Shown here piece by piece: positions 44,269-56,303 of a DNA stretch of 64,000 nucleotides. The position numbers were made by a program, and so were the translations under genes. The notes beneath the pieces are model-generated. The model made no database searches, was not told where the DNA came from, and saw only the letters and a program-made list of their open reading frames with translations. Source of the DNA: Tachypleus tridentatus (taxonomy: Eukaryota > Arthropoda > Merostomata > Xiphosura > Limulidae); the NCBI RefSeq assembly GCF_004210375.1, contig NC_134835.1:71578447-71642446 (forward strand). The letters are read 5' to 3'. The stretch's first letter is position 1. Each line of letters opens with the position of its first letter.

Positions 44269-44633
44269 CTAAGTTGTTCCATTAACTATCTGCTCGTCTT
44301 TAGGCATTGTTGGCTCTGTTGATATCTCCGACTTGCAATTAGACTGAATAGGCTCTTTTTGTTGTTTTAAAGAAACAACATTACCACTGGCTAATTCTAT
44401 AGAGGTCTCACTGTTATTTTCACCATTCACACTGTTGGTTTGTTCTCTTTTAATCCTTCGAGGAGGAACAAACTTATCATTCCCTCCTTTACCTTTTCCA
44501 ACTTCACGGGGTTCTGAATATCTACGATTAACTTGACGGGGCTGCTCGCTCGAAAATGAACCATCTTCATGCTTGCTCCATCTTTTTTGTCGCCGCCTTT
44601 GACTTGGAAACCCTTCAACAGATGATACACTCT
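44269..44633 (-). CDS. Last coding exon of an FMR1/FXR-family RNA-binding protein
   Basis: The exon encodes 120 residues and a TAG stop. It is basic and low in complexity (SQRRRQKRW, PPRRIKREQ), with serine/glutamine-rich stretches, and ends EQIVNGTT. FMR1/FXR proteins end in similar short peptides (a VNG motif just before the stop) after a disordered tail. The acceptor is TTATTTCTTCATGTAG at 44634. The exon starts with AG, completing a codon begun by the G left over from exon 57365-57502 (Arg-Glu-Ser), so the two join in frame. These proteins bind mRNA and ribosomes, repress translation and act in neurons and germ line. The domains that do this (Agenet, KH, RGG) lie upstream beyond the window. 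The frame at 44427-44630 is a shadow. Identity rests on the neighbouring exon and the ending. Confidence 0.75.
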
Positions 44634-46398
44634 CTACATGAAGAAATAACAGGGTTACAAAGGCTGAGCTATTCAATGATTAAAAGGATAACAAAAAATT
44701 ATAATTCCAAGAAATAAATGTTTTATGTAATGCAACAAAATGTTAATTATTGCATATACAAACATATCTTAGAATAGCTTGTTTAAATATAAAGCACAGT
44801 AAAAAATGTATTGCAGAAAATCAAGTTATTGGTATAACAAAACTGTTAACTTAATATTATGCAGTTTTCAAAAGTCCTTCATGCAGCAATGTTTATAATT
44901 TAATATATTCTATGTACCTTAACAAAAGCTGTGATGATCTAATTGACATTAACATGTTTTTTAACATACAGTATGTAGGAATGTTGGGTATCAATACCAT
45001 AAAACAACCTTTTATTTACATTTTTAGATCAAAAACATGATACAAGCAACTTTTATAGTACATAAGTTCTGATTCTAATAACTCCAACATTTTAACCCAT
45101 AGTACTGGAAGACAAACAAGTAGACTTCTGTTGTTGAAAGAATTATGCAGAACACTATGCATAGACAGATCAGTCTACACATCCCAAAAGATCCCTTTGA
45201 GATTCACAATGCTGCTGGTTAGTGACCCAAAATTTAAATGCTGTAATCATTAATATTAGAACTTGCTTACTATGAAAGTTGCTGTTACCATATTTCTGAT
45301 TTTAGTATTCTGTTCTATAGATCCTTCACCATTCATAAATTACACAACAAAAGTGTTTATCACTCACTTTACCAATACCATGAAAATAACCTGGAGTTTA
45401 ACACTAAAGCAAAATGCCAATACTAATTTACTGATACTATAGATTTTCCAATTAAACAAAAGGCCCACATTCATTATATCAATATATAAACAACAATTGT
45501 GTACAAGACATTTTTTCAAAGTGTATTTACATTTTTGTACATCAACACATAGAATTTTGTGGAGATTAATGTCATTTTGTCCTATGTAGCACTAACTTTC
45601 TTTTTATTATGAGTTCCACTTTTTACATAGTTCCAGACAATTGCATGTTGTTTACCATTAGGAGGTGTGATACATATTATAAGACATTGTTAAAAATGAT
45701 AATGTCAAAAAAATAATTATTTATGCAAGTGTCAAATCCATTTTTGTCATATCCCAAAATTTAAACCTGTTATTTACAACAATTTAATATATTAATGAAA
45801 AAATCCACATTAACCTTATAAATCCCCAATTTTACTCAGTAAAACCAGTAACAAGGTTACAATTTATAAATCACATTATCCAATAAAATTTAGACTTTTT
45901 TTTAGTATGGAACCAATAATTTTTTACAATATTGCTTAATGAATGGCTTATAATGCTAAAACTGAAGTAGTGTTATCAATACGTAATTTAGTCACGTCGA
46001 AGAAATACATGTGTGTTGTAATCCATGTAAAGTGTAGGCTTAATAGGTTATATGATTACACTATGTAACACAAATTTTGTTCATGGACAGTATGCGTTAT
46101 TTCTTAATTGCTTATGTTGTAAAAGTACAGAAAATGGCCATTATTCCCTTCAAACTTTGCTTTTGTGACCTGGATAATTAAATTTAGAAATTAACCTATT
46201 TTCTGTTTAAAAACAGGCAAATTTGCACATTTTCACTCACATAAGGTCTGAATAAAATATCAATCAAGATTTACATGCATTTATACTAGAGTTATACAAA
46301 AATGTTTAGAAGTGAGTAGTTTTTCGAGATTTGCGACTGTAATGTAAATCACTTTCACGTATATAGTCTCATATCATGCTTTATTTATACGCTCCTTG

Positions 46399-46788
46399 CT
46401 AGCAGCATTCAAGGTCCAGTATATCTTGATGGAAGCATTCACCTTGCTCTTCTGAGTATGTTCCCATGTTCTCCTTAAATTTATCAACATGAGCATCACG
46501 GATATGGACTTTCAGGGACATCCTACCATAATTCTTCACTAGAGCCTCAACCAGTTCCACATAATTTTCTGTCTTGTGATTGCCCAAGAAGCCCCAAACC
46601 ACTGCAACAAAGCTGCCCCAAGTTTTTTTTTTTCCTTCCTACTGAGTCTACTGAGTTTCTTGGGGAATTTTGTGCACTCCAGGATTTTCTTTATTTGTGG
46701 TCCAATGAAGACACCAGGTTTGACCTTTGCTTCAGACAGCTTACGGAAGAAGCCTTGGAGGTACTTGAAGGCTGTAGACTCCTTATCA
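46399..46788 (-). pseudogene. 3' half of the CACTA-ended element's protein gene
   Basis: It continues at ALDKESTAFKYLQGFFRKL, AKVKPGVFIGPQIKKILECT, then after a frameshift GFLGNHKTENYVELVEALVK, SLKVHIRDAHVDKFKENMGT and GECFHQDILDLEC. The open frame starting at 46856 is an artefact: its first 20 residues come from the end of the hAT element. Confidence 0.75.
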
Positions 46789-47112
46789 AGAGCTGTAGAG
46801 ATGCCAACTATTTCAAATGACTGAGCGTAATGATTGTAGACAGAGCCCTTTATCATTTGCAGTTACTAGGCCTGACCAATGTCTCTAAGCTGTTTATTAT
46901 TATATTATTATTATTTATTACTGCTATACATTGATCATTTATGACTGTGTTTTGTGTATTTAATAAATAAATTTGAAAAAAATTATTTTGAAATTATGTC
47001 TTTTATTTAATCCAGAGTAACAAACATACTGGTAAAACAACACTGAACATGTACAAACAATAAGCAGAAAAAGCCTTTGTGTAAGGACTAGTTTATATCA
47101 TGTTTATGACAC

Positions 47113-49369
47113 TTATTGTAATAGTTTTGCAGCTGTTGCACCTTTGCTTTTTATGAGAATGTCTCTGGATGGTTGGGAGTTATAACAACATTGTCCATTT
47201 GACTGCATACACATCTTGTGTGTTATAATACCGCTCAAAACTGAGGTGCTCAAGTTTGGTCTGAACTTGCTTTTGTTTTTAGTCACTAAACTAAATATCC
47301 TTTCACTGTCAACATTAGAAAGGAAGATTGTAAGAATTCCAAGAATAACCCTACACAGAATGTCATACTTCTGGTTGCCATCCTTAACTGTAGATAGCTG
47401 AACCCAAAACTTGTCAACATTCAACTGAAGGACAGTTTCTGAGAAAGTATCAATTTGATAGTTCAAATATTGCCCTTCCAACTTATCAATAGTGTCGTGC
47501 TCATGTGTATTGACAAGGACAGGATATCTGTCTGTGAAGAAGCATAGAGAAGAGAAGTCTTTGCTGACTTTCAGTTTTGGATCAGCAACCTCTGCGTGAA
47601 TCAGACGTTCATCATTTAGAGGGAAATGTTTCATCATGTAATTTGTAGCTGCAATATGGTATTTCTTGACACTGGTGTAGAAGCTGATCAGGTCCAGGTT
47701 CTTTTCATATTTAACAATGTATTCCTTGGCAGCATTTCCAATAGAAACTGCTTCATCAGATTTGTGTAAGAATTCATTGTTGTAGTCAAGTTCAGTGATG
47801 TTGCCTTCAAGATATTCTGGCTTGATGTATCTGACAAGTATATTTTTAACTTGTGTAAACAGAATTCTATGCATAATGTGTATGCAAGGTTCTTCTCTTT
47901 GCAATATCAAATTGGCTTGCTGAAATAAAGGAATTGCAAACTGAAGAAAAAGACAAAATAACAAGTTCATTTTGTTGTACAAGAAAACTGTTAACTTATC
48001 TAACTTGCTTTGCACATAACTTTTCTTGGTTACTTTCTTGCTAGCTTTCGTTTTCTTCTCTTTTTTTTCACTGATTGTCTCTTCTTTAGTTCAAGGTCAG
48101 ACTGCCTGAACATATATTGAGTTATATCAAATGTTTCTTTGTCTGCTTTTGGAGACTTGTCTTGTGTCCCTGTGTGGCTGAGAGGATGTCTTGACTGTGT
48201 CCCTGTGTGGATGAGAGGATGTCTTGACTGTGTCCCTGTGTGGCTGAGAGGGTGTCTTGACTATGTCCCTGTGTGGCTGAGAGAATATCCTGACTGTTAA
48301 TGTCTTACTGCCTGACTGAGCTGCACATTTAGATCCTTTTGAATCTAGTTTTTCCTTTTCACAGTGAAAAAACTTCTTCAATGGCTTCCACATGTCCAAT
48401 ATTATGTTGAGGCACACCCCAAGTGATAGCCATCTTGTGTTAACAAGTTGTAGAATTTTTCTTGTTTCTTTGTCATAATCCTTGAAACTCTTTGAAATGT
48501 TGTTTTTTGCTAGCACTTTTGTCCAGAAAATAGTAAATATCTATCAATATATCAGAAACTGGGCAGGGCAGTTCTCTGGAAGCTTTCTGGGCAGCAATAT
48601 TCATGAGGTGACAGGCACAGCCCATGAAGTAAATGCTAGGCTGTCGTCTTGAGATGTGTCCCATCACACCTTTACCTATACCAGACATAACTGAGGCATT
48701 GTCTGAAGAAAAACTAAGACAGTTTTCCCATGGAATTTTCCTCTATGTTAGTTTGTGGTCCAAAAGCTTGAAAATATTCTTTCCCATTGAAGCTTCTTTC
48801 CATTCCACCATTGTCAAAAGAGAACAAATAATTTTTCCAAGCAAAGGGTCAAGATATCATACAACCACTGGATACAGTTTTGAGTCATCCATGTCTGTGG
48901 ATCCATATGTGGCTAAACTGTAAACACTGTTAGTAAGTATGCTTAAATTCATTTTGTCATCTTCACAACCCAACATTCGTACAATGGCTGTAGTTTTGGT
49001 TTTAGCATAGCCATATTTTTTTGCTGTATCAGAGTCTTGGAACATTTTTCTGAATAGATGTCCTGCATGATCAGCTACAGCTAGGGGTAAATTATGAGCA
49101 ATGACGAATTGCGTGAACATCACTTCTGCATTTATGGTTTCATATTCTGAATACTTGCTCATAAATGTTGTTATCTGCATTGTTTTTGTCTTCGCCTCAG
49201 CTTTTTGTTGGTGAGATGCCAATTTTGTATGTCTGGAACAATCATTTATCCCGCCATGCGCCACAGAAAAATCGACATAACAAACTGAACTAAATGCATG
49301 ACTGTCACTGTCTTTTGATGCAATGACCGGATATTTTGCACTATACTCTTTCCTAAATTTTTGATTCAC
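47113..49369 (-). pseudogene. hAT transposase pseudogene
   Basis: Four open pieces follow one another. 49369-48857 has an N-terminal BED-like zinc finger (VCYVDFSVAHGG...CSRHTKLASH); an expected cysteine before VC is a serine. The next piece shows SFSSDNASVMSGIGKGVMGH (catalytic-Asp region) and YFMGCACHLMNIAAQKA (hAT CxxH region). Then LVNTRWLSLGVCLNIILDMW. 48015-47113 ends with NVDSERIFSLVTKNKSKFRP, the hAT dimerisation and insertion domain. Stops and frameshifts lie near 48855, 48745, 48500 and 48020-48120. Related proteins cut DNA and insert with 8-bp duplications. The element is inactive but many blocks survive. Confidence 0.88.
48165..48296 (-). repeat. 33-bp minisatellite inside the hAT gene, four units
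   Basis: Units begin at 48165, 48198, 48231 and 48264 (TGTCCCTGTGTGGCTGAGAG...). Each encodes 11 residues in frame (SQPHRDTVKTS with small changes). It sits between two conserved blocks of the transposase, where related proteins have no such repeat as far as I recall. Confidence 0.9.
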
Positions 49370-49959
49370 AGTTTTAGTCCTTTTAGATTTGCCAGAAACC
49401 AGACAATTTGGTGAATGAGGCCTCTTTTTTTTTCCATCTTGTGAATGATCACATTGGTGTTTCTATGCTGCTTAGAAAACAAGAAATACTCATCTACGCG
49501 AGCGCTGATTGGCTGACAAGCACTGATAACATAACTATGGATTCCCCCACGTACCCAGTATGGAGAAGCAACGCACCCAAACTATTGGTAGACGTCGGAG
49601 ATACAAATATTTTTTATTATATCAAGCACAAACATGATTATTGCAAGTAGTCATTTGGACTATGTCTTTTATTTATTATCAAAATTTATTTGTATCTCAC
49701 TAGAAAATTTCTTTTCACCCCTTTCAAGCCCTGGGGGAACAATTTATCACTTTATTGTATTGGCCTATATAATATATAATAATTTGGGAGTTGCAACAAG
49801 TCATATTTGTCTGTATGAGCGTACAGTTGTAATGTATACACCAAAATTGTAATGATTATGCTCAAATTATAATGGTTGGCATCTCTGGAGCTGTGACAAA
49901 TTGTTTAATAAAACCCAATTTTATGGGAAATGGTGGGAACAACACCTTCTGGAGGTCTA

Positions 49960-50671
49960 CTAGTGGCTCACACTTGACATTGTGCCTTCCTCCAGAGAAC
50001 TTGGTCCATTGTAGTGTGCTGCAGTGTCCCTGCTGTCCCAAAGGTAGAGATAACAGGGAAACTTGGTAAAGCCTCCTTGGAGACCCATCAGGAATGCCAC
50101 CATTTTGAAGTCTCCAATAACCTCCCAGCCATACTCATTATACTTCAAGGCTTCTTGCAAGGTCTTGACCCTGTTGTATTCCTCATTGAGGTGCACCGAA
50201 TGAGCCAAGGGAAGAGACGAATGCTTATTCCCATTATGGAGCAGCACAGCTCTGAGGCTTCTGGATGAGCTATCAATGAAGAGGTGCCACTCATTCGGGC
50301 TACAGGCAATTCCAATTGCCTTGCACAGACCAAATACATTGTGGCAGAGGCAGAGCCCAGTTTGACGAGCGAAGAAGCTTGAAAAATGTCGGTGACGCTT
50401 CCTCAGACTTGCAACTTGCACACTTTCATCTAATAAATCCCACTCCTTGAGATGTCAAAAGCTTGGCATTTGACTTTGTAAGACCAAGATCCCTGATCAA
50501 GTCTTTGAGGTGTCTCTGGTTGGGGTAGTATGGGTTTCTCTCACCAGCTGCACTTATGAAATTGTAAAAGCAAAGTTTGAAGAGAAAAATAGTTCTTTTC
50601 CATTTACTTTTGGCATAAGCAATTGGGAAATAACACTTTCTGCCCAGGAACAAACAAGAAAAAGTAAACAT
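49960..50671 (-). pseudogene. 5' half of the CACTA-ended element's protein gene
   Basis: Frames at 50426-50671 (ending ...LKDLIRDLGLTKSNAKLLTS) and 49960-50421 carry blocks shared with copy 1: RHRHFSSFFARQTGLCLCHN, EWHLFIDSSSRSLRAVLLHN, LAHSVHLNEEYNRVKTLQEA, KFPCYLYLWDSRDTAAHY. Here the residue before HLFID is Trp, while copy 1 has a stop. CxxC of copy 1 (CYLC) is CYLY here. A frameshift separates the two frames, and after AAHYN the frame is lost (NGPSS...). The gene resumes beyond the hAT insertion at 46788. Confidence 0.75.
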
Positions 50672-51091
50672 TTTGTTACACAGTGTTACTTAAGAAGACA
50701 GAAGAAAATATCTGTAAAAAATGATGACATTTGATCCAAATATTGTGAAGATCAGGTTTGATAGGTTCAAGACTAAAATTACTACATCTGCATCTTCTGA
50801 TAGGTGCATTGTGTGAATTCTTGATTCATACCTTGCTGACAGGTGAAACAATGATAAAGCAATTACTCATCAGCTATTTCATAATCAAGATGAAAACATT
50901 TACTCCTTGATAGAATCACACGATGCAACTATTTTGGAATGACGAATAAAAGATGCATTGAATTTCCTTTACAATGTCATTCTTTTTGAATTACACAAAG
51001 GAATACAATGTTTCATAATTTATCAAAAATATGCTTTAAATTGTTGATGTAAATAAAAAGTGAGTGCACAGAACAGTGTTACTGGACAGTT

Positions 51092-51218
51092 TTGTTTCTT
51101 TTCTTTTGTAAGCAAAAAGTTACACAATAGGCTATTTAAAAAGTGCTCCCATCAGGAATCAAAACCTACTTTTTAGTATTATAATCCCTCAGACTTCCTG
51201 CTGAGCTATTGGAGTGGG
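51092..51218 (-). repeat. SINE family B copy, old
   Basis: TTTGTTTCTTTTCTTTTGTA (tail side), AAAGTTACACAATAGGCTAT, CATCAGGAATCAAAACC (B box with its CpG lost) and CTGCTGAGCTATTGGAG (head). It is one of only two SINEs found right of 40 kb. Confidence 0.75.
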
Positions 51219-54200
51219 GTGTGGAGGGAAGGGAGCACTGAACATAGTACTTACTGAAATGTATACTTCTTTCATAGAGAATTATATGGAAATTGTCAGT
51301 GTTTTTTACAACTGATACTGGACTGTTTTCTGAGGATAGAACATATGGCACGTAGGTCAGTGATAAAAGGAAAGGTCTTCTACATACAGATATTGTCTTG
51401 CAACACTTCAATAATGTATACTGTCTCTGGATTCAGAATGACAGTCAAAGTGAAGCACATAACACTACCCTGATATTGCCTGTGCCACACAAAAGTGACT
51501 GGATGCTTGATACATAATGTCAGTAATGTAGTTCCTAAGACTCAAAATGTCAAGAAACACAGGATCAAAGGATCACCACCCAGAAATGAATGTATTCAGA
51601 ATGCTGTATCAATCATCAATGACAATTATGCTGAGATGGACAGTGAATGAATGACAAACATCAATATTTTGTTTACACAATATATAAAATGTGGCAGTTT
51701 GTGGAGTTAGTTGAATCCAAGATTAAATTTTCTACTCATTTTGTGTTTTTTTTAAATTTGTGGGATAAAGCTCATTGATCCATTATATTCAACTAACTGA
51801 TTATTCTCATATGAGATAAGGATAGTTAGAATAATCAAAATAGCAGAAACTGGGAACAACAATTTCAATTAGCTGATAATTTTGTCACTATTGATACTAA
51901 CTGTTTACACTGAACAACCCTGAATTATACAAAAATAATAATAAGAAATCACGGTGGCAAGACAGCTAGCAAATTAATTGAAAAATAGTAATGGCTGAAA
52001 ACACCAAATAAAAATATATTTTCATCATGCTTTAACAGTTTAGTAAAAATAAGAAATTAATGGTTCATAATGTGAATGTTTTTACTGATAAAAAATATTT
52101 TTATTGTTGGATGTATCCATTAGTAACCAGTTTAGTTAAACGTTTTAATTTCAAGGTTACTGATATACATAATAATATGAAGTCTAGTAAAGAACTTGGA
52201 ATTTACTTCTTTCTTTTCTGTGTATATTTTTTGAATGTTTCTGATACTTTAGTCTTATCAATTTACATGTATTTTTAACAGGAGTAACTGTATAATATCT
52301 GTTGTGAGAAGAATTTAAAGGTCAAAGGTGACCAAGAGCTTACAACTTAAGCTGTGCATCCAAAAAATAATACCTTTATATGGAAACACAGCAGAATAAA
52401 GCACAATCATCATATAATGTCCTTGCAGTTACATAACTAATGTATATAACATATTCAGAAAGTTGTCTTTGAAACCAACCAATGCTAGTTTACAGGACTA
52501 ACAAAAATCAATTGAGCAGGGGTACTTGTTAATTTTAATTAACTTACTTTAATTAATTTACTTGTTAATTGTGCTGTTTAAAGCAACAAACACTAACCAT
52601 AATTCTGAGTCATTTTATAACAAATACAATTGTTTATAAGCAATTACATCTGTCCTGAGACAATAGTACTAAGCTTATTGTATTTTCTAACGCTACATTT
52701 TTTATTTGGTCTCTTACACTTTTTCCAAGAATAAATGTACATAAATGTTTCAGTACATTATGTCTATCATATCCATTGCAAATGACAAGTTTCTCTCAAT
52801 ATTAGAGTTCATCAGGCCAGTTGGGATACAGCAATCATATAAGCCATTTGTTTCTTGCACATTAGTTCTGAAAATACTTCAAGCATCAAGTTTAACATTC
52901 AGTTCAAAACTTTTGTAATATTGTTGTGACATTTATTGTAATTTAGATTAGGATTACTACATTACTCCTTGTATGATTAAGGTGCATGAACCCCATGGTT
53001 TTACTTATACACATAAATTTGGTATATTATAGCTTTACTAAAATTATTAAATGTGGTAGTTTTTGCATAGTGCTTAAATTTTGATATCTTTTCTTATATA
53101 TTTGTCTTTCCTCTCAGAAAACTGTAATTTTGTTTACTGTAAACCTAGTTCCTAAATAGTAGCAATGTCAAAAAGTACAAAAATGCCATAAACAACACAA
53201 TAATATCTTCCCAACTGGATTTATGTAATAAACAGCTAACATCAATGTTACTAAAAACATCACAGAAAACAAGATTTGTATCATAAACAAAAACCTTGAT
53301 AAAAAAAAGTTTAGTTCAAAAAAGTTCTCAGAATTACCTAGAGTTATGGACTAAATAATGTGATCCTTATTACTTATAACAATGGTTCCAGTAAGACACC
53401 TACAGGTATAGACATCTGTAGGCTTAGAACAGAAAGCAAGAAACAAAACCCATAACTTGACAAGTGACATAAATAACAAAAGGTTTACAAATTTTGTTCT
53501 GTTTCACTTTTACACACACACATATAGAATTCTATAAATTTCTTTAGAGTAAATCAGTCTCCAATATTATAAATACTTGCAATAGTTTAATAATTAATGT
53601 TACATAAAGCAGAAATTAAATTAAATGTTTATGATTTTTATCCACAACAAATTTAAGTATATACATGATAAAACAACATGATGTTTACATTACAAGTAAA
53701 TCAACATTGACATCGACATCTTATGGATGTCAAGTTAAAAACCTACATTAATGTAATATTCAAATATTCTATGTAGAAGTTTTTCCCTTCATAATCAAAA
53801 TAAGGACAACACAACCTCAAACATTTTGCAATGGAGCAGCCCATGTATATTTGTTGATTTCTTAATGTGTTTTTTCCCCTGAATATTCAGCAAATATTGC
53901 AGGTATTATCTTTTTCAGTGTGATCATTTTATAATTTGCTGCTCTAGTTTTCTCCTTCTGTTCTTCTTATTCCTGTTCTTAATTTTTCACAAGCAACATA
54001 TTTTCTGAACTATATATTAACTTCATTACCACTAAGATCTCCATTTTCTAATTTAACACTTTTGTTTCTACACTGGCATAAATTCACTGCAGAATTAGAC
54101 AAGTCAGTATCTATACCTGGTATTGTGCTAACTGTTAGAAATATATACTGAGCTTATGAAATCATTGCTTTACTCATGAGATGTCATTATTTGCTTAAAA

Positions 54201-54728
54201 AAGTTTTTATAATATGAGAAATGTATTATTTTCTCGACATCCATAAATTGTCCAAGCAGCTTAGCCAAGTTTGATTATCCTGCTCATATGACAGTTAATG
54301 GTTTATATCCTGCACACGTCAAGAGCGTAATTCAAATTTATAATAACAGAAACAAAAGCAAATAAAATAACATTTATATGTTCCACTTCTTCATTAATTC
54401 TGGACCTCCATTACAGTTGTATTTATCCAGAAATGGCTATACAAAATGGCACAATCATTAAAACTGCAATTGGATGACCTACTCTGAAAATAATTCCTTC
54501 CAGGAAAGATTTTAAGAGAAATAATATATATGAGGTAATTTAGTATTAAGTGTAAAAAAAACTAATGAATGGCAAATGCACTATATTTCTCAAATTTTTA
54601 ACAAGAATGCATACTAAAATCAAATTGAGAAGCTGTACTGAAATCATTAATACATTTTCCCACTGATCTTCTTCAGTCTTACTATGAAATTCATACTTTT
54701 CAAGTACGGTTTTCATATGCTACAATTA

Positions 54729-56301
54729 CAGTCATGTGAAAAAGTTAGGACACCCTATGAAAGCCTGTGTATTTTTGTAACATTTTTGGATATACAGATA
54801 CTTAATCTCAATTTTAACAATACTGAGAGATTATAGGAATATAATAAAACAATTAAACCTGAAGAAAAGACTTCAAGATCTTCTGTGAATGTAATTCTAC
54901 AAAAATGCATATTCTACCTGAGGAAAAAGTTAGGACACCCCCACATTTATTCCCACTTAAAATGGCTCAACTCATGCACAGGTGTATCACACCAGGTGCA
55001 CATGATTAGAAGATTGTTACTCAGCATTTTGAATGATGCTTGCTCCATTTAAACCTCAGACATTTAGTTTGGTGTGCTTCTGCCTGTTGAAGTGAGAATG
55101 AGCACCATGGTGAGAGCAAAAGAGCTGTCTGAGGCCTTCAGAAAGAAAATTGTAGCAGCTTATGAGTCTGGTAAGGGATTTAAAAAGATCCCAAAAGATT
55201 TTGAAATCAGCCATTCCACTGTCCAGAAAATAGTCAACAAGTGGAGGACTTTAAAAACAACTGCCAACATGCCCAGGTCTGGTCATTCAAGCAAGTTCAC
55301 CCTGAGAGCAGACTGCAAAATGCTAAAAGCGGTATCCAAAAATCCTAAAATGTCATTACGGGACCTACAGCAGGTCTGGCTACTTGATGTGAAAGTGCAT
55401 GCCTCTACAATCAGAAACCTTTGCTCTCTAAGAGAAACATAAAGGCCAGACTGAAGTTTGCCAGAGAGAATGTAGACAAAGACCAGAACTTCTGGAATAA
55501 TGTTCTTTGGACAGATGAGTCCAAAATTGAATTATATGAACACCAGAACAGAGGACATGTTTGTGTTAACCAAATACAGCATACCAGGAAAAGAACCTCA
55601 TACCAACTGTGAAGCATGGAGATGGAAGTGTCATGGTTTGGGGCTGCTTTGCTGCAGCAGGACCTGGACAGCTCAAAATCATAGAATCCACCATGAATTC
55701 TACTGTGTATCAGAGGGTGCTTGAGGATCATGTGAGACCATCTGTAGGAAAATTAAACCTGAAGCGAAACTGGACCCTGCAACACGACAATGACCCAAAA
55801 CATACCAGTAAATCTGCCAAGGACAGGTTGAAAACTAAGAAATGGAGAGTCCTGGAATGGCCGAGTCAAAGCCCAGATCTTAATCCCATTGAGATTCTCT
55901 GGGGTGACTTGAAATTGGCTGTACATGCAAGAAACCCCTCAAACATCTCACAGATGACAAAATTCTGCATTGAGGAGTAGGGCAAACTTTCTTTAGACTG
56001 ATATCAGAGACTAGTAGATGGCTACAAGAAGTGTCTCACTGCAGTTATTTCAGCCAAAGGAAGTAACACTAGCTATTAGGGGGGTAGGGTGTCCTAACTT
56101 TTTTCTTCAATTAGAATATGCATTTTTGTAGAATTACATTTACAGAAGATCTTGAAAAGTCTTTTCTTCAGTTTTAATTGTTTAGTTATATTCCTATAAT
56201 CTCTCAGTATTGTTAAAATTGAGATTAAATATCTATATATCCAAAAATGTTACAAAAATACACAGGCTTTCATAGGGTGTCCTAATTTTTTCACATGACT
56301 G
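54729..56301 (+). mobile_element. Tc1-type transposon with long IR/DR termini, 1.57 kb
   Basis: TA flanks the element on both sides (54727-54728, 56302-56303). The terminal inverted repeats are about 210 bp: left CAGTCATGTGAAAAAGTTAG... to about 54943, right about 56085 to the complement of CAGTCATGTGAAAAAATTAG. Inside each terminus the motif AAAAGTTAGGACACCC occurs twice, at the outer end and at the inner end. This is the IR/DR arrangement known from Sleeping Beauty-like elements, in which each repeat is a transposase-binding site. One transposase pseudogene is inside. Confidence 0.95.
55107..56079 (+). pseudogene. Tc1-type transposase pseudogene, vertebrate-like
   Basis: It starts MVRAKELSEAFRKKIVAAYE. 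Domains: paired-like helix-turn-helix (ISHSTVQKIVNKWRTLKTTA), a GRPR-like linker now PRSGHSSK, then the catalytic core VLWTDESKIELY (Asp), GDGSVMVWGCFAAAGPGQL, TLQHDNDPKHTSKSAK (Asp) and SPDLNPIEILWGDLKLAVHA (Glu), with DD34E spacing. Two frameshifts (about 55395-55440 and 55570-55610) and a TAG at 55978, where TGG is likely ancestral, break it. The natural end would be the TAG at 56077. It is strikingly like transposases I know from teleosts and lampreys, closer than the copy at 32120 in this window. Confidence 0.93.
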
Positions 56302-56303
56302 TA

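Larger units (their letters stand above)
46797..49886 (-). mobile_element. hAT-superfamily transposon, 3.09 kb, with 8-bp target duplication
   Basis: The ends are AGAGATGCCAACTATT at 46797 and, inverted, AGAGATGCCAACCATT at 49886 (one mismatch in 16). The flanks AGAGCTGT (46789-46796) and GGAGCTGT (49887-49894) are the 8-bp duplication typical of hAT elements, with one difference. Removing the element and one flank restores continuity with copy 1 of the host transposon. It encodes one broken transposase on the minus strand. The 3' end of the element's own sequence (46797-47112) and its 5' end (49430-49886) are non-coding. Confidence 0.9.
46059..50685 (-). mobile_element. DNA transposon with CACTA-like termini, copy 2, split by a hAT element
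   Basis: On the minus strand the 5' end is CACTGTGTAACAAAATGTTT (at 50685) with CAGAAAGTGTTATTTCCCAATTGC. The 3' end at 46059 is the complement of CACTATGTAACACAAATTTT. Both sides are flanked by TTA. Without the hAT insert and its duplicated 8 bp the length is about 1.53 kb, equal to copy 1. The two halves, 49887-50685 and 46059-46796, continue one another across the insert exactly where copy 1 reads ACAGCTCTTGATAAGGAG. Confidence 0.82.

Noticed and set aside
52520..52575. AT-rich direct repeats (TTAATTTTAATTAACTTACT...)
   Set aside because: Simple low-complexity sequence; no sign of a specific element.
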